A model generated the notes under the pieces. That model saw only the letters and a program-made list of their open reading frames with translations. It was not told where the DNA came from and made no database searches. A program made the translations under genes and the position numbers. DNA of 64,000 bases from Aestuariirhabdus litorea (GTDB taxonomy: Bacteria > Pseudomonadota > Gammaproteobacteria > Pseudomonadales > Aestuariirhabdaceae): positions 806,001 to 870,000 of the forward strand of contig NZ_QWEZ01000002.1 in the NCBI RefSeq assembly GCF_003864255.1. Reading direction: 5' to 3'. Shown one piece after another: positions 16,819 to 25,897 of this stretch (the first letter of the stretch is position 1; every line of letters begins with the position of its first letter).

Positions 16819-17682
16819 ATGACCGACTACGATTTCCTGCGCGATGGCCTCACGGCGGGCCGCCTGGTTCCCCTGCTGGGACCCGGAGCCCTGGCGGGGG
16901 CCCGCGACCCCCAAACCGGAGACGCCCTGCCCGCCGACAACCGCAGCCTGATTCTGGCGATGAACCAGGGGCGGGAGATGATGCCCCGCCTGATGGTGGA
17001 GTTCTCCCGTGCGGCCCAGCACCTGGAGCAACGGCGGGGGCAGGCGGCGGTGACCCGCTTCCTGACGGGACTCTACAGCCGGCCCTGGACCCGGGCGCCC
17101 CTGCACGATGTCCTGGCACAGCTGGCCCCGCCCTGGGTGGTGGACCTCAACCGCGACCACCAGCTGTTGGACAGCTATGGGGGACAGGAGCACCTGCTGG
17201 TGAAAGGCTGTGCGCGCACCATGGGCAGTGGCCTGCGCTACCGGCTCTACCGCGGCCATTGCGGGCAGTACGAGGAGATCGACGACAGCAGCGCGATCGA
17301 CCCCGCCTGGCCGGTGCTCTTCAAGCCCCTCGGCTGCTCACTGCCCGAGCCCTCCTTTATTGCATCCGATGCCGATTACGTGGATTACCTGACCGAGTTG
17401 ATGGGGGGATTCGCCCTTCCTCCCGCCCTCAAAACCTATCGCCAGCAGAAGCAGTACCTGCTGATGGGGGTTCCCCTGGGGCGGGATACCGAGCGTATGC
17501 TGGTGACCGAGATCAGTTACGGCGCCGCACAGCCGAGGGGTTGGGTCTTTCTCGAGCAGCCCAGCCCCAAGGAGCGCCGTTACTGCGCGCGGATGTCGCT
17601 GGAGATCATCGAACAGCCCCTCAACAGCTTCACCCGTTTCCTGCAGGCAAACCCGGGTTCGGCCAGGGCCTGCTTGTCGTAA
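16819..17682 (+). CDS. SIR2-like domain protein, nif-associated
   Basis: A 287-residue protein with features of the SIR2-like (SIR2_2) group: a glycine-rich LVPLLGPGALAG segment at residues 17-28 in the place of the NAD-binding GAG loop, and WVVDLNRDHQLLDSY near 111-125 resembling the TTNYD motif. The zinc-finger cysteines of true sirtuin deacylases are not evident. Its place between a sigma-54 promoter and two NifA sites, just before the iscA-nifUSV operon, ties it to nitrogen fixation. An NAD-linked regulatory role is conceivable but unproven. AAGGAG precedes ATG 16819. The NifA site at 17675 overlaps its stop codon. Confidence 0.7.
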   Translation: MTDYDFLRDGLTAGRLVPLLGPGALAGARDPQTGDALPADNRSLILAMNQGREMMPRLMVEFSRAAQHLEQRRGQAAVTRFLTGLYSRPWTRAPLHDVLAQLAPPWVVDLNRDHQLLDSYGGQEHLLVKGCARTMGSGLRYRLYRGHCGQYEEIDDSSAIDPAWPVLFKPLGCSLPEPSFIASDADYVDYLTELMGGFALPPALKTYRQQKQYLLMGVPLGRDTERMLVTEISYGAAQPRGWVFLEQPSPKERRYCARMSLEIIEQPLNSFTRFLQANPGSARACLS

Positions 17683-17690
17683 AAACGACA
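17675..17690. promoter_or_regulatory. NifA upstream activator site 1
   Basis: TGTCGTAAAAACGACA: a perfect TGT-N10-ACA, and a full palindrome of the TGTCGT arms. It lies about 117 bases upstream of the -24 element at 17807 and overlaps the TAA stop of the SIR2-like gene (17680-17682). Confidence 0.85.
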
Positions 17691-17717
17691 GACCGCCCCC
17701 CCGAGCGCCCGCCGCTC

Positions 17718-17733
17718 TGTCGCAAAGCCGACA
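17718..17733. promoter_or_regulatory. NifA upstream activator site 2
   Basis: TGTCGCAAAGCCGACA, again TGT-N10-ACA, 43 bases downstream of site 1 (about four helical turns) and about 75 bases upstream of the -24 element, allowing two NifA oligomers on one face of the DNA. Confidence 0.85.
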
Positions 17734-17806
17734 AGCGGGCGCTGCCTGTCCCGTCTTCTCGATTAAAAACCCTTCAAAAACAACGTGCTGAGCCAGTCTT
17801 GAAGTG

Positions 17807-17823
17807 CTGGCATAGGCCTTGCT
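17807..17823 (+). promoter_or_regulatory. Sigma-54 promoter of the iscA-nifUSVWZM operon
   Basis: CTGGCAT-AGGCC-TTGCT has GG and GC ten bases apart and a TTGCT -12 box. It sits downstream of two NifA sites and about 40 bases before ATG 17864. Confidence 0.9.
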
Positions 17824-17863
17824 CCTGCCTTTATGACATCAATCCAACCCCGAGAGGGTCGTC

Positions 17864-18190
17864 ATGTTGCACTTTACCGAACACGCCCTGAGCACCATCC
17901 GCGCCGCCCTGGCGGCCCGACCCAATCCCGCCGCGGGTCTGCGCGTCGGGGTGGTGGGAAGTCCCTGCTCCGGTCTGCGCTACCTGATCCGGCTCGAGGA
18001 TCAGCCCGCCCAGGATGATCAGGTGGTGGAGAGTCATGGTCTGTCACTCTTTATTGATAACGAGAGTGTTCCACGTTTGCAGGGAGTGCGGGTGGACTTT
18101 GTGGAGCAGGATGGCCGCAAAGGGTTCACCTTCGACAATCCCAACCAGGATCCGGCCTGTGCCGGGTGCAATAAATCATCCGCTGCCTGA
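17864..18190 (+). CDS. IscA/HesB-like iron-sulfur assembly protein, nif-type
   Basis: A 108-residue A-type Fe-S carrier, first gene of the nifU operon as in Azotobacter (there called nif-IscA). The first ligand cysteine is in [10 protein letters not shown] (C35). The C-terminal pair reads ACAGC (CxxC) where A-type carriers normally have CxC, so the final ligand spacing is longer by one residue. The fold segments GLRVGVV and [18 protein letters not shown] are intact. It probably passes iron or clusters to nitrogenase components with NifU and NifS. GAGAGGG precedes ATG 17864. Confidence 0.88.
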   Translation: MLHFTEHALSTIRAALAARPNPAAGLRVGVVGSPCSGLRYLIRLEDQPAQDDQVVESHGLSLFIDNESVPRLQGVRVDFVEQDGRKGFTFDNPNQDPACAGCNKSSAA

Positions 18191-18260
18191 CGCCAGTGTT
18201 CGCAGCCAGCTATTAGCCCAGAGGCCCGCCCAGCGGGATTACAGAAAAGGGGAGAACCTT

Positions 18261-19145
18261 ATGTGGGAATACTCCGAGAAAGTGAAAGAGCTGTTTTTTG
18301 AACCCAAAAATGCCAAGGCCGTGGTCGATGCCAACGCGGTGGGTGACGTGGGTTCCATCAGCTGTGGTGATGCGTTGCGCTTGACCCTGCGGGTGAACCC
18401 CGAGACCGAGGTGATCGAGGACGCGGGCTTCCAGACTTTTGGTTGTGGTTCCGCCATCGCCTCCTCATCGGCACTGACCGAGCTGATCAAGGGCAAGACC
18501 CTGGCCGAGGCTCTTAAGGTAAGTAACCAGGATATCGCCGACTACCTCGATGGCCTGCCGCCGGAGAAGATGCACTGTTCGGTGATGGGACAGGAGGCGC
18601 TACAGGCGGCGGTGGCCAACTACCGCGGAGAGCAGTGGCAGGATGACCACGAGGAGGGGGCGCTGGTGTGCAAGTGCTACGCCGTCGACGCGGTGCTGAT
18701 TGAAAACGTGGTACGCCAGCATGACCTCAAGACCGTCGAGCAGGTCACCCATTACACCAAGGCCGGGGGCAGTTGCGCCGCCTGTCACGAAGGCATCGAG
18801 GAGATCATCGGTAAGGTGATGCTGGAAAAGGGGGAGACTCCGGTAATGGATTCGACACCCGCCAAACAAGTGAAGGGCTCACAAACCCTGGTGCAGCGGG
18901 TACAACAGATCCTCAAGGTGTTAGAGGAAGTGCGACCGCAGCTGAAATCCGATGGGGGTGATATCGAGCTGGTGGAGGTGAAGGACGAAAAGATCTTTGT
19001 GCGCATGCAGGGAGCCTGCGGCGGCTGCCAGATGGCGGGGGCCACCCTGGGCTGGGTCCAGCAGCGGCTGGTGGAGAGGCTGGGCGAGTTTGTGCGCCTG
19101 ATCCCGGTCAACAACCCTGGCCAGCGTGTCAGTGGGGAGGTGTAG
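18261..19145 (+). CDS. nifU: Fe-S cluster assembly scaffold NifU
   Basis: The 294-residue three-domain scaffold on which clusters for NifH and the P-cluster/FeMo-co precursors are built from sulfur supplied by NifS. The IscU-like N-terminal domain has C35, C62 and C106. The central permanent [2Fe-2S] domain has C137, C139, C172 and C175. The C-terminal Nfu domain has CGGC at C253 and C256. All nine expected cysteines are present. Start ATG 18261 with AAGGGGAG upstream; the frame is open further 5' but carries no family sequence there. The stop overlaps no gene; nifS begins 1 base later. Confidence 0.97.
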   Translation: MWEYSEKVKELFFEPKNAKAVVDANAVGDVGSISCGDALRLTLRVNPETEVIEDAGFQTFGCGSAIASSSALTELIKGKTLAEALKVSNQDIADYLDGLPPEKMHCSVMGQEALQAAVANYRGEQWQDDHEEGALVCKCYAVDAVLIENVVRQHDLKTVEQVTHYTKAGGSCAACHEGIEEIIGKVMLEKGETPVMDSTPAKQVKGSQTLVQRVQQILKVLEEVRPQLKSDGGDIELVEVKDEKIFVRMQGACGGCQMAGATLGWVQQRLVERLGEFVRLIPVNNPGQRVSGEV

Positions 19146-19146
19146 C

Positions 19147-20367
19147 ATGAGTACCCCAGTCAAGCCGGTTTATCTGGACAACAATGCCACCACACGGGTT
19201 GATCCTCGGGTGGTGGAGACCATGCTGCCCTTTTTCAGCGAGCAGTTTGGAAACCCCTCCTCCATGCACAGCTTTGCCGACGGGGTCGGGCGAGCGGTAC
19301 AGCGGGCTCGTGAGCAGGTGCAGTCGCTGCTGGGAGCCGCCTACGACACCGAGATCATCTTCACCTCTTGCGGCACCGAGTCCGACAGCACCGCCATTCT
19401 ATCGGCCCTGCGGGCCCAACCGGACCGCAACGAGATCATCACCACTGTAGTGGAGCACCCGGCGATCCTGGCGTTGTGCGACCAGCTGGAGAAGGAGGGG
19501 TATTGTGTCCATCGCCTGGGCGTTGACCGCCTCGGTCGCCTCGACCTGGCCGAGTACGCCCGCCTGCTCTCGCCAAGGGTGGCGATCGTCTCGGTGATGT
19601 GGGCCAACAACGAGACCGGCACCCTGTTCCCGGTGGAACAGATGGCGCGCATGGCACGGGAGGCGGGGGTACTGTTCCATACCGACGCCGTGCAGGCAGT
19701 GGGTAAGGTTCCGATCGACCTCAAACAGACGGCGATCGATATGCTGTCGCTGTCGGGCCACAAGCTGCACGCTCCCAAGGGGATCGGGGTGCTCTACCTG
19801 CGCCGAGGTACCCGTTTCCGGCCGCTGCTGCGCGGTGGTCACCAGGAGCGGGGTCGTCGTGCCGGCACCGAAAACTGCGCCGCCATTGTGGCGCTGGGGG
19901 CGGCGGCGGAGCTGGCCCAGCACTGCATGGAGGAGGAGAACACCCGGGTACGGGCGCTGCGAGATCGCCTGGAAGAGGGGATTCTGGCGGCGATACCCCA
20001 CGCCTTCGTGACCGGACATCCCGATAACCGCTTGCCCAATACCGCCAACATCGCCTTCGAATATGTGGAGGGGGAGGCGATCCTGATGCTGCTCAACCGC
20101 GAGGGGATTGCGGCCTCCAGTGGTTCGGCCTGCACCTCCGGCTCGCTGGAGCCCTCCCACGTGATGCGGGCGATGGATATCCCCTACACCGCAGCCCACG
20201 GAAGCATCCGCTTCTCGCTGTCGCGGGAGACCAGCACCGAGGAGATCGAACGTGTGATCGCGGTAACCCCCGGCATTATTGCGCGATTGCGGGAGCTCTC
20301 TCCCTACTGGAGCGAAGGGGCCCCGGTGACCGATCCCGGCCAGGCCTTCGCGCCGGTGTACGCCTGA
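19147..20367 (+). CDS. nifS: Cysteine desulfurase NifS
   Basis: A 406-residue PLP enzyme that takes sulfur from cysteine for NifU. The PLP lysine is in [12 protein letters not shown] and the persulfide cysteine in [16 protein letters not shown], the long mobile loop of the NifS/IscS class. The N-terminus [12 protein letters not shown] is classical. I placed the start at ATG 19147, with GGGGAGG upstream and immediately after the nifU stop, rather than an earlier in-frame codon inside nifU. Confidence 0.97.
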   Translation: MSTPVKPVYLDNNATTRVDPRVVETMLPFFSEQFGNPSSMHSFADGVGRAVQRAREQVQSLLGAAYDTEIIFTSCGTESDSTAILSALRAQPDRNEIITTVVEHPAILALCDQLEKEGYCVHRLGVDRLGRLDLAEYARLLSPRVAIVSVMWANNETGTLFPVEQMARMAREAGVLFHTDAVQAVGKVPIDLKQTAIDMLSLSGHKLHAPKGIGVLYLRRGTRFRPLLRGGHQERGRRAGTENCAAIVALGAAAELAQHCMEEENTRVRALRDRLEEGILAAIPHAFVTGHPDNRLPNTANIAFEYVEGEAILMLLNREGIAASSGSACTSGSLEPSHVMRAMDIPYTAAHGSIRFSLSRETSTEEIERVIAVTPGIIARLRELSPYWSEGAPVTDPGQAFAPVYA

Positions 20368-20413
20368 CCCATTAGCCGTCCGGTGCAGGAACACCGGCAA
20401 CAGGAGCTCGACT

Positions 20414-21541
20414 ATGTCTGCTTTTGACAAGATTGTGATCGATGACACCACGCTCAGGGATGGCGAGCAATCGGCCGGAGTGGCCTTCCGGGTAGAGGAA
20501 AAGCTGGAGATCGCCTGCCGCCTGGATAGCCTGGGGGTGCAGGAGCTGGAGGTGGGGATTCCCGCCATGGGCGAGGCAGAGCGGGCGGCGATCCGTGCCC
20601 TCAGTGCGTTGCGCCTTGACGCCCGCCTGCTGGTCTGGAGCCGCATGCGCGAGGATGACCTGGCGCTCTGCGCCAACCTCGGGGTGGAGATGGTGGACCT
20701 GTCGATCCCGGTCTCGAACCAGCAGATGAGCCATAAGCTGGGGCTGAGTGGTGAGCAGGTGCTGGCCAGTATCCGTCACCACGTCGAACGGGCCCGGGGA
20801 ATGGGGCTGGAGGTGTGCATCGGTGCCGAGGACGCCTCCCGCGCCGACCCCGAGTTCCTGCTGCGGGTGGCCGATACCGCCCAGCGTGCGGGAGCCCTGC
20901 GGCTGCGCTTCGCCGATACCCTCGGGGTGATGGAACCCTTCGGGGTGCGCCGCAGCTTCCGGCGCCTGCGCCAGCGCTTCGACCTGCAGCTGGAGATGCA
21001 CGCCCACGACGACCTGGGACTGGCAACGGCCAACTCACTGGCGGCCGTACAGGGGGGGGCGACCCACCTCAATACCACGGTGAACGGCCTCGGTGAACGG
21101 GCCGGCAATGCGCCTCTGGAGGAGGTGGTGATGGGGCTCGAGAAGTTGCACGGCCACCAGTTGGGCATCAATCTCAAGAGTTTTGGCGCGCTCAGTGCGT
21201 TGGTCAGTGCCGCCTCGGGGCGTCCCGTTGGCTGGCAAAAAAGCCTGGTGGGGGAGGGGGTCTTCACCCACGAGTCGGGCATCCATGTCGATGGTTTGCT
21301 GAAAGATCCCCATAACTATCAGTCCATCGACCCCGCAGAGGTAGGACGCGAGCATCGTCTGGTGCTCGGCAAACACTCCGGTGTCAGCGGCCTGATGCTG
21401 GCCTATCGTGAGCTGGGGCTGCCCCTTGAGCGTGAACAGGCAGCGCGCATCTTGCCATGGGTGCGCCGCTTCAGCGAGCGTCGCAAGCGTGCCCCGGGCA
21501 GCCATCAGCTGCGCAGTTACTACCGTCAATTGAGTGCCTAG
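20414..21541 (+). CDS. nifV: Homocitrate synthase NifV
   Basis: The 375-residue enzyme condensing acetyl-CoA with 2-oxoglutarate to homocitrate, the organic ligand of FeMo-cofactor. The [13 protein letters not shown] motif at the start, the [17 protein letters not shown] metal-binding stretch and the [19 protein letters not shown] motif mark the family. The C-terminal [10 protein letters not shown] segment separates it from truncated relatives. Start ATG 20414 behind AGGAG. A short hairpin (CCGGTG-6-CACCGG, 20380-20397) lies between nifS and nifV. Confidence 0.96.
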   Translation: MSAFDKIVIDDTTLRDGEQSAGVAFRVEEKLEIACRLDSLGVQELEVGIPAMGEAERAAIRALSALRLDARLLVWSRMREDDLALCANLGVEMVDLSIPVSNQQMSHKLGLSGEQVLASIRHHVERARGMGLEVCIGAEDASRADPEFLLRVADTAQRAGALRLRFADTLGVMEPFGVRRSFRRLRQRFDLQLEMHAHDDLGLATANSLAAVQGGATHLNTTVNGLGERAGNAPLEEVVMGLEKLHGHQLGINLKSFGALSALVSAASGRPVGWQKSLVGEGVFTHESGIHVDGLLKDPHNYQSIDPAEVGREHRLVLGKHSGVSGLMLAYRELGLPLEREQAARILPWVRRFSERRKRAPGSHQLRSYYRQLSA

Positions 21542-21550
21542 GAGGGTGTC

Positions 21551-21907
21551 ATGAGCCGACCCGAAACGGATCTACCCCGGAGTGGGGATAGTGAACAGGC
21601 GTTGCAGGAGACGCTGGCGGAGCTGGGCAGTGCGGAGGCGTTTCTTGACTATTTTGGGGTCGAGTATGAACCCCGCTGCGTACAGGTAAACCGCTTGCAC
21701 ATACTGCAGCGCTACCATGACTACCTGGCCTCCAACCCGCTGGCCGAGGGGGCGAGTGCCGCTGAGCATTACGGGTACTGGCTCAAGCGCGCCTACCTTG
21801 ATTTTGTCAGCTCCAGCGCACGTGAGCAGAAGGCGCTCAGGGTCTATCGTCGGCATGAGCCCGGCTTTGTCAGCCTGGATCAGTTTGAGGCGGGAGGTGA
21901 GAACTGA
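21551..21907 (+). CDS. nifW: Nitrogenase-stabilizing/protective protein NifW
   Basis: A 118-residue NifW. The AEAFLDYFGVEYEPRCVQVNRLHILQRYHDYL core is the family signature. NifW binds the MoFe protein and is credited with protecting it from oxygen or aiding its maturation. Start ATG 21551 behind AGGAGG, 9 bases after nifV. Its TGA overlaps the nifZ ATG by one base. Confidence 0.94.
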   Translation: MSRPETDLPRSGDSEQALQETLAELGSAEAFLDYFGVEYEPRCVQVNRLHILQRYHDYLASNPLAEGASAAEHYGYWLKRAYLDFVSSSAREQKALRVYRRHEPGFVSLDQFEAGGEN

Positions 21908-22359
21908 TGCGCGCACAGTACGATTATGGCGACCCGGTGCGGGTGATCCGCACCCTGCGTGACGATGGCACCTATCCCGGTAAACACCGAGGCGAGCGGT
22001 TGGTCAAGCGTGGCAGCATCGGCCATGTGGTGGATGTGGGTACCTTTTTGCAGGACCAGCTTATCTACCGCGTTCACTTCCTGGACGACAATATCCAGGT
22101 GGGCTGCCGGGAGGAGGAGCTGATCGCCGCCAGCGCCCCCTGGGTCGAAAGCCGTTTTGAATTTCTTCAACCGGTGCAGGCCGTTGTGGACCTCGCCGTC
22201 GACGGGGCGGTGGTGGTGGAGCGTGGCGACCATGGCCAGGTGCTCAAGGTGCTGCGTAGCGGTGAGGCGGGTGCCGCCCCCACGGCCTGTTACCAGGTGC
22301 GTTTTACGGGGCGTACCCTGCAGGTGCCGGAGCGGGTACTGCAGGAGTGTTCGCAATGA
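21907..22359 (+). CDS. nifZ: Nitrogen fixation protein NifZ
   Basis: A 150-residue NifZ containing two copies of the SH3-like NifZ fold: RAQYDYGDPVRVIRTLRDDGTYPG at the N-terminus and a repeat beginning VDLAVDGAVVVERGDHGQV. In Azotobacter and Klebsiella NifZ helps form the second P-cluster of the MoFe protein. It overlaps nifW by one base and nifM by four, so translation is coupled. Confidence 0.94.
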   Translation: MRAQYDYGDPVRVIRTLRDDGTYPGKHRGERLVKRGSIGHVVDVGTFLQDQLIYRVHFLDDNIQVGCREEELIAASAPWVESRFEFLQPVQAVVDLAVDGAVVVERGDHGQVLKVLRSGEAGAAPTACYQVRFTGRTLQVPERVLQECSQ

Positions 22360-23201
22360 GCGAGGCCGGGGAGCTCAACTACTACCGTTTGCGCTCGGCG
22401 CAGCACCATTTTGACTGCACGCCGGAGCAGCTCGATGAACCCCGGCGGCGCTGGCTGGAGGGCGCTGTGAGCCGGCAACGGGCCCTGGAGCAGCGCCTGT
22501 TGTCGCGTCCCGAGGCGGCCGCGTTGGTGCTGCCCGCCCCGGCAGTGGAGCAGGCTCTGGCGAACCTTAGGGAGCAGTATGGCGATGAGGAGGAATTTCT
22601 CGATGACCTCTGCGCACTGGGCCTGACCCTGGCGGGGCTGCAGACACTGCTGGAGCGGCAGATCCGGGTCGAGCAACTGATCGAGCAGGGCACTCCCGCC
22701 ATCACACCGGCCACCAATGCCGAAGCCCGCGCGTTGTACCAGCAGTACCCCGAACGTTTTACACGGCCGCCCCGACGGCGAGTGGAGCACCTGTTGATCA
22801 CTCTCAACGGGGAGTACGAAGAGAACCAGCCCGACCGGGTGCGGGCGCGAATGGAGCAGATTCGCGAGACGGTGCTGGTGGAACCCGGCGCTTTTGTCGA
22901 ATGCATCAAACGCTATTCGGAATGTCCTTCGGTGCTGCAGGAGGGGGATCTGGGCTGGGTGCCGGCCGGGCACCTCTATCCGCAGATTGACCGGGTGCTG
23001 TTCGACGAGGATGGGGGGCTACGGGTGGGGCAGTTGAGCCCGCCGATCGAGACCGAAGTCGGCTTGCACCTGATCCGCTGTAACGGGCTCGACGCCGGTG
23101 GACCGGTGCCCTTCGAGACCGTATCCGCGCGTATCTGCCAGCGCCTGGATGAACAGTCGCGGGCGCGGGCCCGCCGTGAGTGGCTGGCCTCGCTGGCCTG
23201 A
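22356..23201 (+). CDS. nifM: NifM, nitrogenase iron protein maturation prolyl isomerase
   Basis: A 281-residue NifM: a helical N-terminal part and a C-terminal parvulin (PpiC) domain from about residue 135, with RRRVEHLLITLN, FVECIKRYSECPSVLQEGDLGWVP and SPPIETEVGLHLIRC. NifM is needed to make stable, active NifH in gammaproteobacteria such as Klebsiella and Azotobacter, and its presence is typical of that lineage. ATG 22356 overlaps the nifZ stop (ATGA). Last gene of the nifU operon. Confidence 0.94.
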   Translation: MSEAGELNYYRLRSAQHHFDCTPEQLDEPRRRWLEGAVSRQRALEQRLLSRPEAAALVLPAPAVEQALANLREQYGDEEEFLDDLCALGLTLAGLQTLLERQIRVEQLIEQGTPAITPATNAEARALYQQYPERFTRPPRRRVEHLLITLNGEYEENQPDRVRARMEQIRETVLVEPGAFVECIKRYSECPSVLQEGDLGWVPAGHLYPQIDRVLFDEDGGLRVGQLSPPIETEVGLHLIRCNGLDAGGPVPFETVSARICQRLDEQSRARARREWLASLA

Positions 23202-23277
23202 ACCGACGGCGAGGCGGGCGCTGGTGACCGATGCCATCCGTTGATAGGCTGTTGGCAGTCGTCAACGGGAGACACTT

Positions 23278-23709
23278 ATGTGGCTGCAGCGCGAAATAAC
23301 CCTTAAGCCCCGGTCGCGGGGCTTTCACCTGGTCACCGCCGAAGTGGTGGCCCAGATACCTGAGCTGGAGACGCTGGAGGTGGGGCTCATGCACCTGCTG
23401 CTTCAGCACACCTCCGCCTCCCTGACCCTTAACGAAAATGCCGACCCCAGCGTACGGATCGATTTCGAGGGGCACTTCAACCGCGTGGTGCCGGAGAATG
23501 AGCCCTGGTACCGGCACCGGGATGAGGGGCCGGATGACCTGCCGGCCCACATCAAAAGCAGCCTGCTGGGGGCCACTCTGACTCTGCCGGTGGGCGGGGG
23601 GAGGTTGCGGCTGGGGACCTGGCAGGGGATCTATTTGTGCGAGCACCGGGACTACGGCGGATCCCGCCGCCTGGTGGTCACCCTGCAGGGCCAGCCAGCC
23701 CCAATTTAG
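23278..23709 (+). CDS. YjbQ family protein (UPF0047)
   Basis: A 143-residue YjbQ/UPF0047 protein with the family motifs [32 protein letters not shown] and [13 protein letters not shown]. Members show weak thiamine-phosphate synthase activity in E. coli, but the native role is unclear. It follows nifM by 76 bases; there is no sign that it belongs to the nif regulon beyond proximity. Confidence 0.92.
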   Translation: MWLQREITLKPRSRGFHLVTAEVVAQIPELETLEVGLMHLLLQHTSASLTLNENADPSVRIDFEGHFNRVVPENEPWYRHRDEGPDDLPAHIKSSLLGATLTLPVGGGRLRLGTWQGIYLCEHRDYGGSRRLVVTLQGQPAPI

Positions 23710-23825
23710 TGCGCTGCCCCGCATCCGGGAGCCGCTTTGGACTCGTTATAATTTTTGATTATTGGGGCACCAATTTTCTCGGTTTTTAATAAGAAAATAA
23801 TATTAAAAAAGGGATGCTCATAATC

Positions 23826-23853
23826 TGGACTCCGGCAAAAAAATCGCTATAAA
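23826..23853 (+). promoter_or_regulatory. Possible sigma-70 promoter of sutA
   Basis: TGGACT (23826-23831) and TATAAA (23848-23853) are 16 bases apart, downstream of a notably AT-rich stretch (23745-23815) that could act as an UP element. Sites for growth-phase control are not evident. Confidence 0.35.
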
Positions 23854-23897
23854 TTGTCGTTAGCGATTCTTCCGTCAACGTAGATTTGGGGTGCACC

Positions 23898-24194
23898 ATG
23901 GCCCAGGATTTTAGCGAGAGCAGTCATATGGAATCGGATAACACAGACGACCAGGATCTGGATATGGACATGGATATGGACAACGATCTTGACCTGGGCA
24001 TGGAGGCCCTGGGCCGGAATCAACGCAGTGCCGAAAGTCGAACCCTAGAGTCGCAGCGTAAGCTGCACGAGGTGCTCGACCAACAGATTGCCGAGTTTCT
24101 CGCCCGGGGTGGCACCATCACCCAGGTGGAATCAACCCTCTCGGCCGATCGTCCAAAAAAAGCCGGCGGGGACTACGGTAGCCGGCCGATCTAG
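23898..24194 (+). CDS. sutA: SutA-like RNA polymerase-associated regulator
   Basis: A 98-residue protein with a very acidic, disordered N-terminal half (repeated DMDMDMDNDLDL) followed by a helix and the tail EFLARGGTITQVE...YGSRPI. The tail and the acidic N-terminus match SutA of Pseudomonas aeruginosa, a slow-growth factor that binds RNA polymerase and alters rRNA and other initiation. The neighbouring yigB-xerC-dapF genes are also near sutA there. Start ATG 23898 is preceded by GGGG; an upstream in-frame codon at 23886 would add four residues. Confidence 0.85.
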   Translation: MAQDFSESSHMESDNTDDQDLDMDMDMDNDLDLGMEALGRNQRSAESRTLESQRKLHEVLDQQIAEFLARGGTITQVESTLSADRPKKAGGDYGSRPI

Positions 24195-24217
24195 CCCTCT
24201 TCATTCGGTGATACCCG

Positions 24218-24256
24218 CTGCCGTGACGCCTATGCTGGCGTCACGGCAGTTTTTTT
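24218..24256 (+). terminator. Intrinsic terminator after sutA
   Basis: CTGCCGTGACGCC-6 bases-GGCGTCACGGCAG, a perfect 13-pair stem, followed by seven T on the plus strand. It separates sutA from the convergent yigB gene. Confidence 0.93.
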
Positions 24257-24275
24257 GTGGGAAGGGTCCTGCTCC

Positions 24276-24992
24276 TCAGCGCTCGCGTTGGGCGAGCCAG
24301 TCTTCGACGGCCGCCGGGATCTGCTGCAGGCGGTTGACCTCGATATGGGCCTCCGTTTCAGGCGTGGCGGGGGCCGGCTCGGCATCGGGGTTAAACCAGA
24401 GGGTGAACAGGCCCGCCTGGCGCGCGGCCCGTACGTCGTTGTCGAGGTCGTCGCCGATATGCAGGGTACGCTCCGGCAGCGTTCCCAGGCGTTGCAACGC
24501 CACCCGGTAAAACTCGGGGTCGGGTTTGGCAAGGTCGATCTGTTCGGCGCGCACGCTGTGGTCGAAGTAGCGGCCCAGGGGCAGGCGATGGATGTCGGCG
24601 TTGCCGTTGGTAAGGGCGATCAGGCGGTAGCGGCCGGCCAGCTGCTCAAGCAGCGGTTCGCTCTCCTCGAAGGGGGTGACCCTGTGGCGGGCCTCCAGAA
24701 AGAGCGCAAACCCCTCCGCTGCCAGCACGCGGCTCTCCTCCTCGGGGTAGCCGCTGTGGCGCAGGGCGCGGTAAAGAATCAGCTCCCGCAGTTCGCTGAT
24801 GCGGTGGCGCAGTTGGGGGCGATGAGCCAGGATGTCGTGGCGGAACTGCAGCAGGGTCTCCAGCCGGTAGTGGGGCAGGAGTTCAGGCACCCGCTGCGCG
24901 ACCCAGTCCGCGAGGGCGCTCTCAGCGGCCTTGATCACCGGTGCGTTGTCCCACAGGGTGTCGTCAAGGTCAAAACTGATCGCTTCGATCAT
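24276..24992 (-). CDS. yigB: HAD-superfamily hydrolase, YigB-like
   Basis: A 238-residue HAD-IA phosphatase, the same length as E. coli YigB by memory. Motif I is FDLDDTLWD (both aspartates present), motif [10 protein letters not shown], and motif III/IV in AKPDPEFY and [17 protein letters not shown]. YigB-type enzymes dephosphorylate a riboflavin precursor and other phosphoesters. It overlaps xerC by four bases, the same xerC-yigB order as in E. coli and Pseudomonas. Confidence 0.88.
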   Translation of the reverse strand: MIEAISFDLDDTLWDNAPVIKAAESALADWVAQRVPELLPHYRLETLLQFRHDILAHRPQLRHRISELRELILYRALRHSGYPEEESRVLAAEGFALFLEARHRVTPFEESEPLLEQLAGRYRLIALTNGNADIHRLPLGRYFDHSVRAEQIDLAKPDPEFYRVALQRLGTLPERTLHIGDDLDNDVRAARQAGLFTLWFNPDAEPAPATPETEAHIEVNRLQQIPAAVEDWLAQRER

Positions 24993-25897
24993 CGTCCTTT
25001 ACGCCGTTGTGCTCGAGGGTGCGCCTTGTCGTAGGTGTCGGCGAGGTGCTGGAAGTCGAGGTGGGTGTAGATCTGGGTGGTGGAGATGTCGCTGTGCCCC
25101 AGCAGCTCCTGCACGGCCCGCAGGTCGCCACTCGACTCCAACAGGTGGCTGGCAAAGGAGTGGCGCAGCTTGTGGGGGTGCAGGTTATCGGGCAGCTGCT
25201 GTTTAATACCCCACTGCTTGAGGCGGGTCTGTACTTGGCGCTGGCTGATGCGCTGGCCGCGGCTGGAGACAAAGAGCGCGGGGCAATCGGCACTGGCCAG
25301 CTGCGGGCGAACTTTGAGCCAGCGCTCAAGGGCGCTGAGCGCGAGGCGCCCGATGGGCAGTTGACGGCTCTTGTTGCCCTTACCGGTGGCCACCAGTTGC
25401 CCCGCCTTGAGGTCGATGGCATCGAGGTCGAGGCCGACCAGCTCGCTGAGGCGCAGCCCCGAGGAGTAGAACAGTTCCATGATGCTGTGGTCACGCACTG
25501 CGAGGGGATCGTTGTCGTCGATCGCCAGCAACTGGTGCATCTGGTCCACATCCAGGGTGTGGGGCAGGCGTCGCTCGCTCTTGGGGGCACGGATGCCCGC
25601 AGCGGGGTTGGTGGTCAAGCGCTGTTCCCGGTTGAGAAAGCGGAAGTAGCTGCGTACCGCCGACAGCCTGCGCTGCAGGCTTTTCCCGCCAAGCCCCTGC
25701 TGGTGGCAGGCGGCGACGAAGCGGCGAATGTGGTGACTGTCGAGCTGCTGCCAGTGGTCAAGGCGCTGGCGGGTGCGGAACTGGTCCAGTGCCTCCAGGT
25801 CGCGCCGGTAGTTGCTGAGGGTGTGGGGTGAGAGCTGCCGTTCGGCACGCAGGTAGTGCAGAAAATCTTCGATCCAGGGGTCGAGGTTCCCGTTCAT
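24989..25897 (-). CDS. xerC: Tyrosine recombinase XerC
   Basis: A 302-residue site-specific recombinase that, with XerD, resolves chromosome dimers at dif. Catalytic residues are visible: R149 in GLRLSEL, K in TGKGNK, H242 and R245 in HKLRH, H268 in LLGHSD and the nucleophile Y277 in TQIYTHL. The N-terminal SAM-like core-binding domain covers residues 1-100. Four-base overlaps with the DUF484 gene upstream and yigB downstream show translational coupling in a dapF-DUF484-xerC-yigB operon. Confidence 0.95.
   Translation of the reverse strand: MNGNLDPWIEDFLHYLRAERQLSPHTLSNYRRDLEALDQFRTRQRLDHWQQLDSHHIRRFVAACHQQGLGGKSLQRRLSAVRSYFRFLNREQRLTTNPAAGIRAPKSERRLPHTLDVDQMHQLLAIDDNDPLAVRDHSIMELFYSSGLRLSELVGLDLDAIDLKAGQLVATGKGNKSRQLPIGRLALSALERWLKVRPQLASADCPALFVSSRGQRISQRQVQTRLKQWGIKQQLPDNLHPHKLRHSFASHLLESSGDLRAVQELLGHSDISTTQIYTHLDFQHLADTYDKAHPRAQRRKGR

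Noticed and set aside
16758-17891. Long plus-strand frame overlapping the SIR2-like gene in another phase
   Set aside because: The translation is Pro, Gly and Arg rich with no family features, as expected of a shadow frame in high-GC DNA; the 16819-17682 frame has the ribosome site and recognisable motifs.
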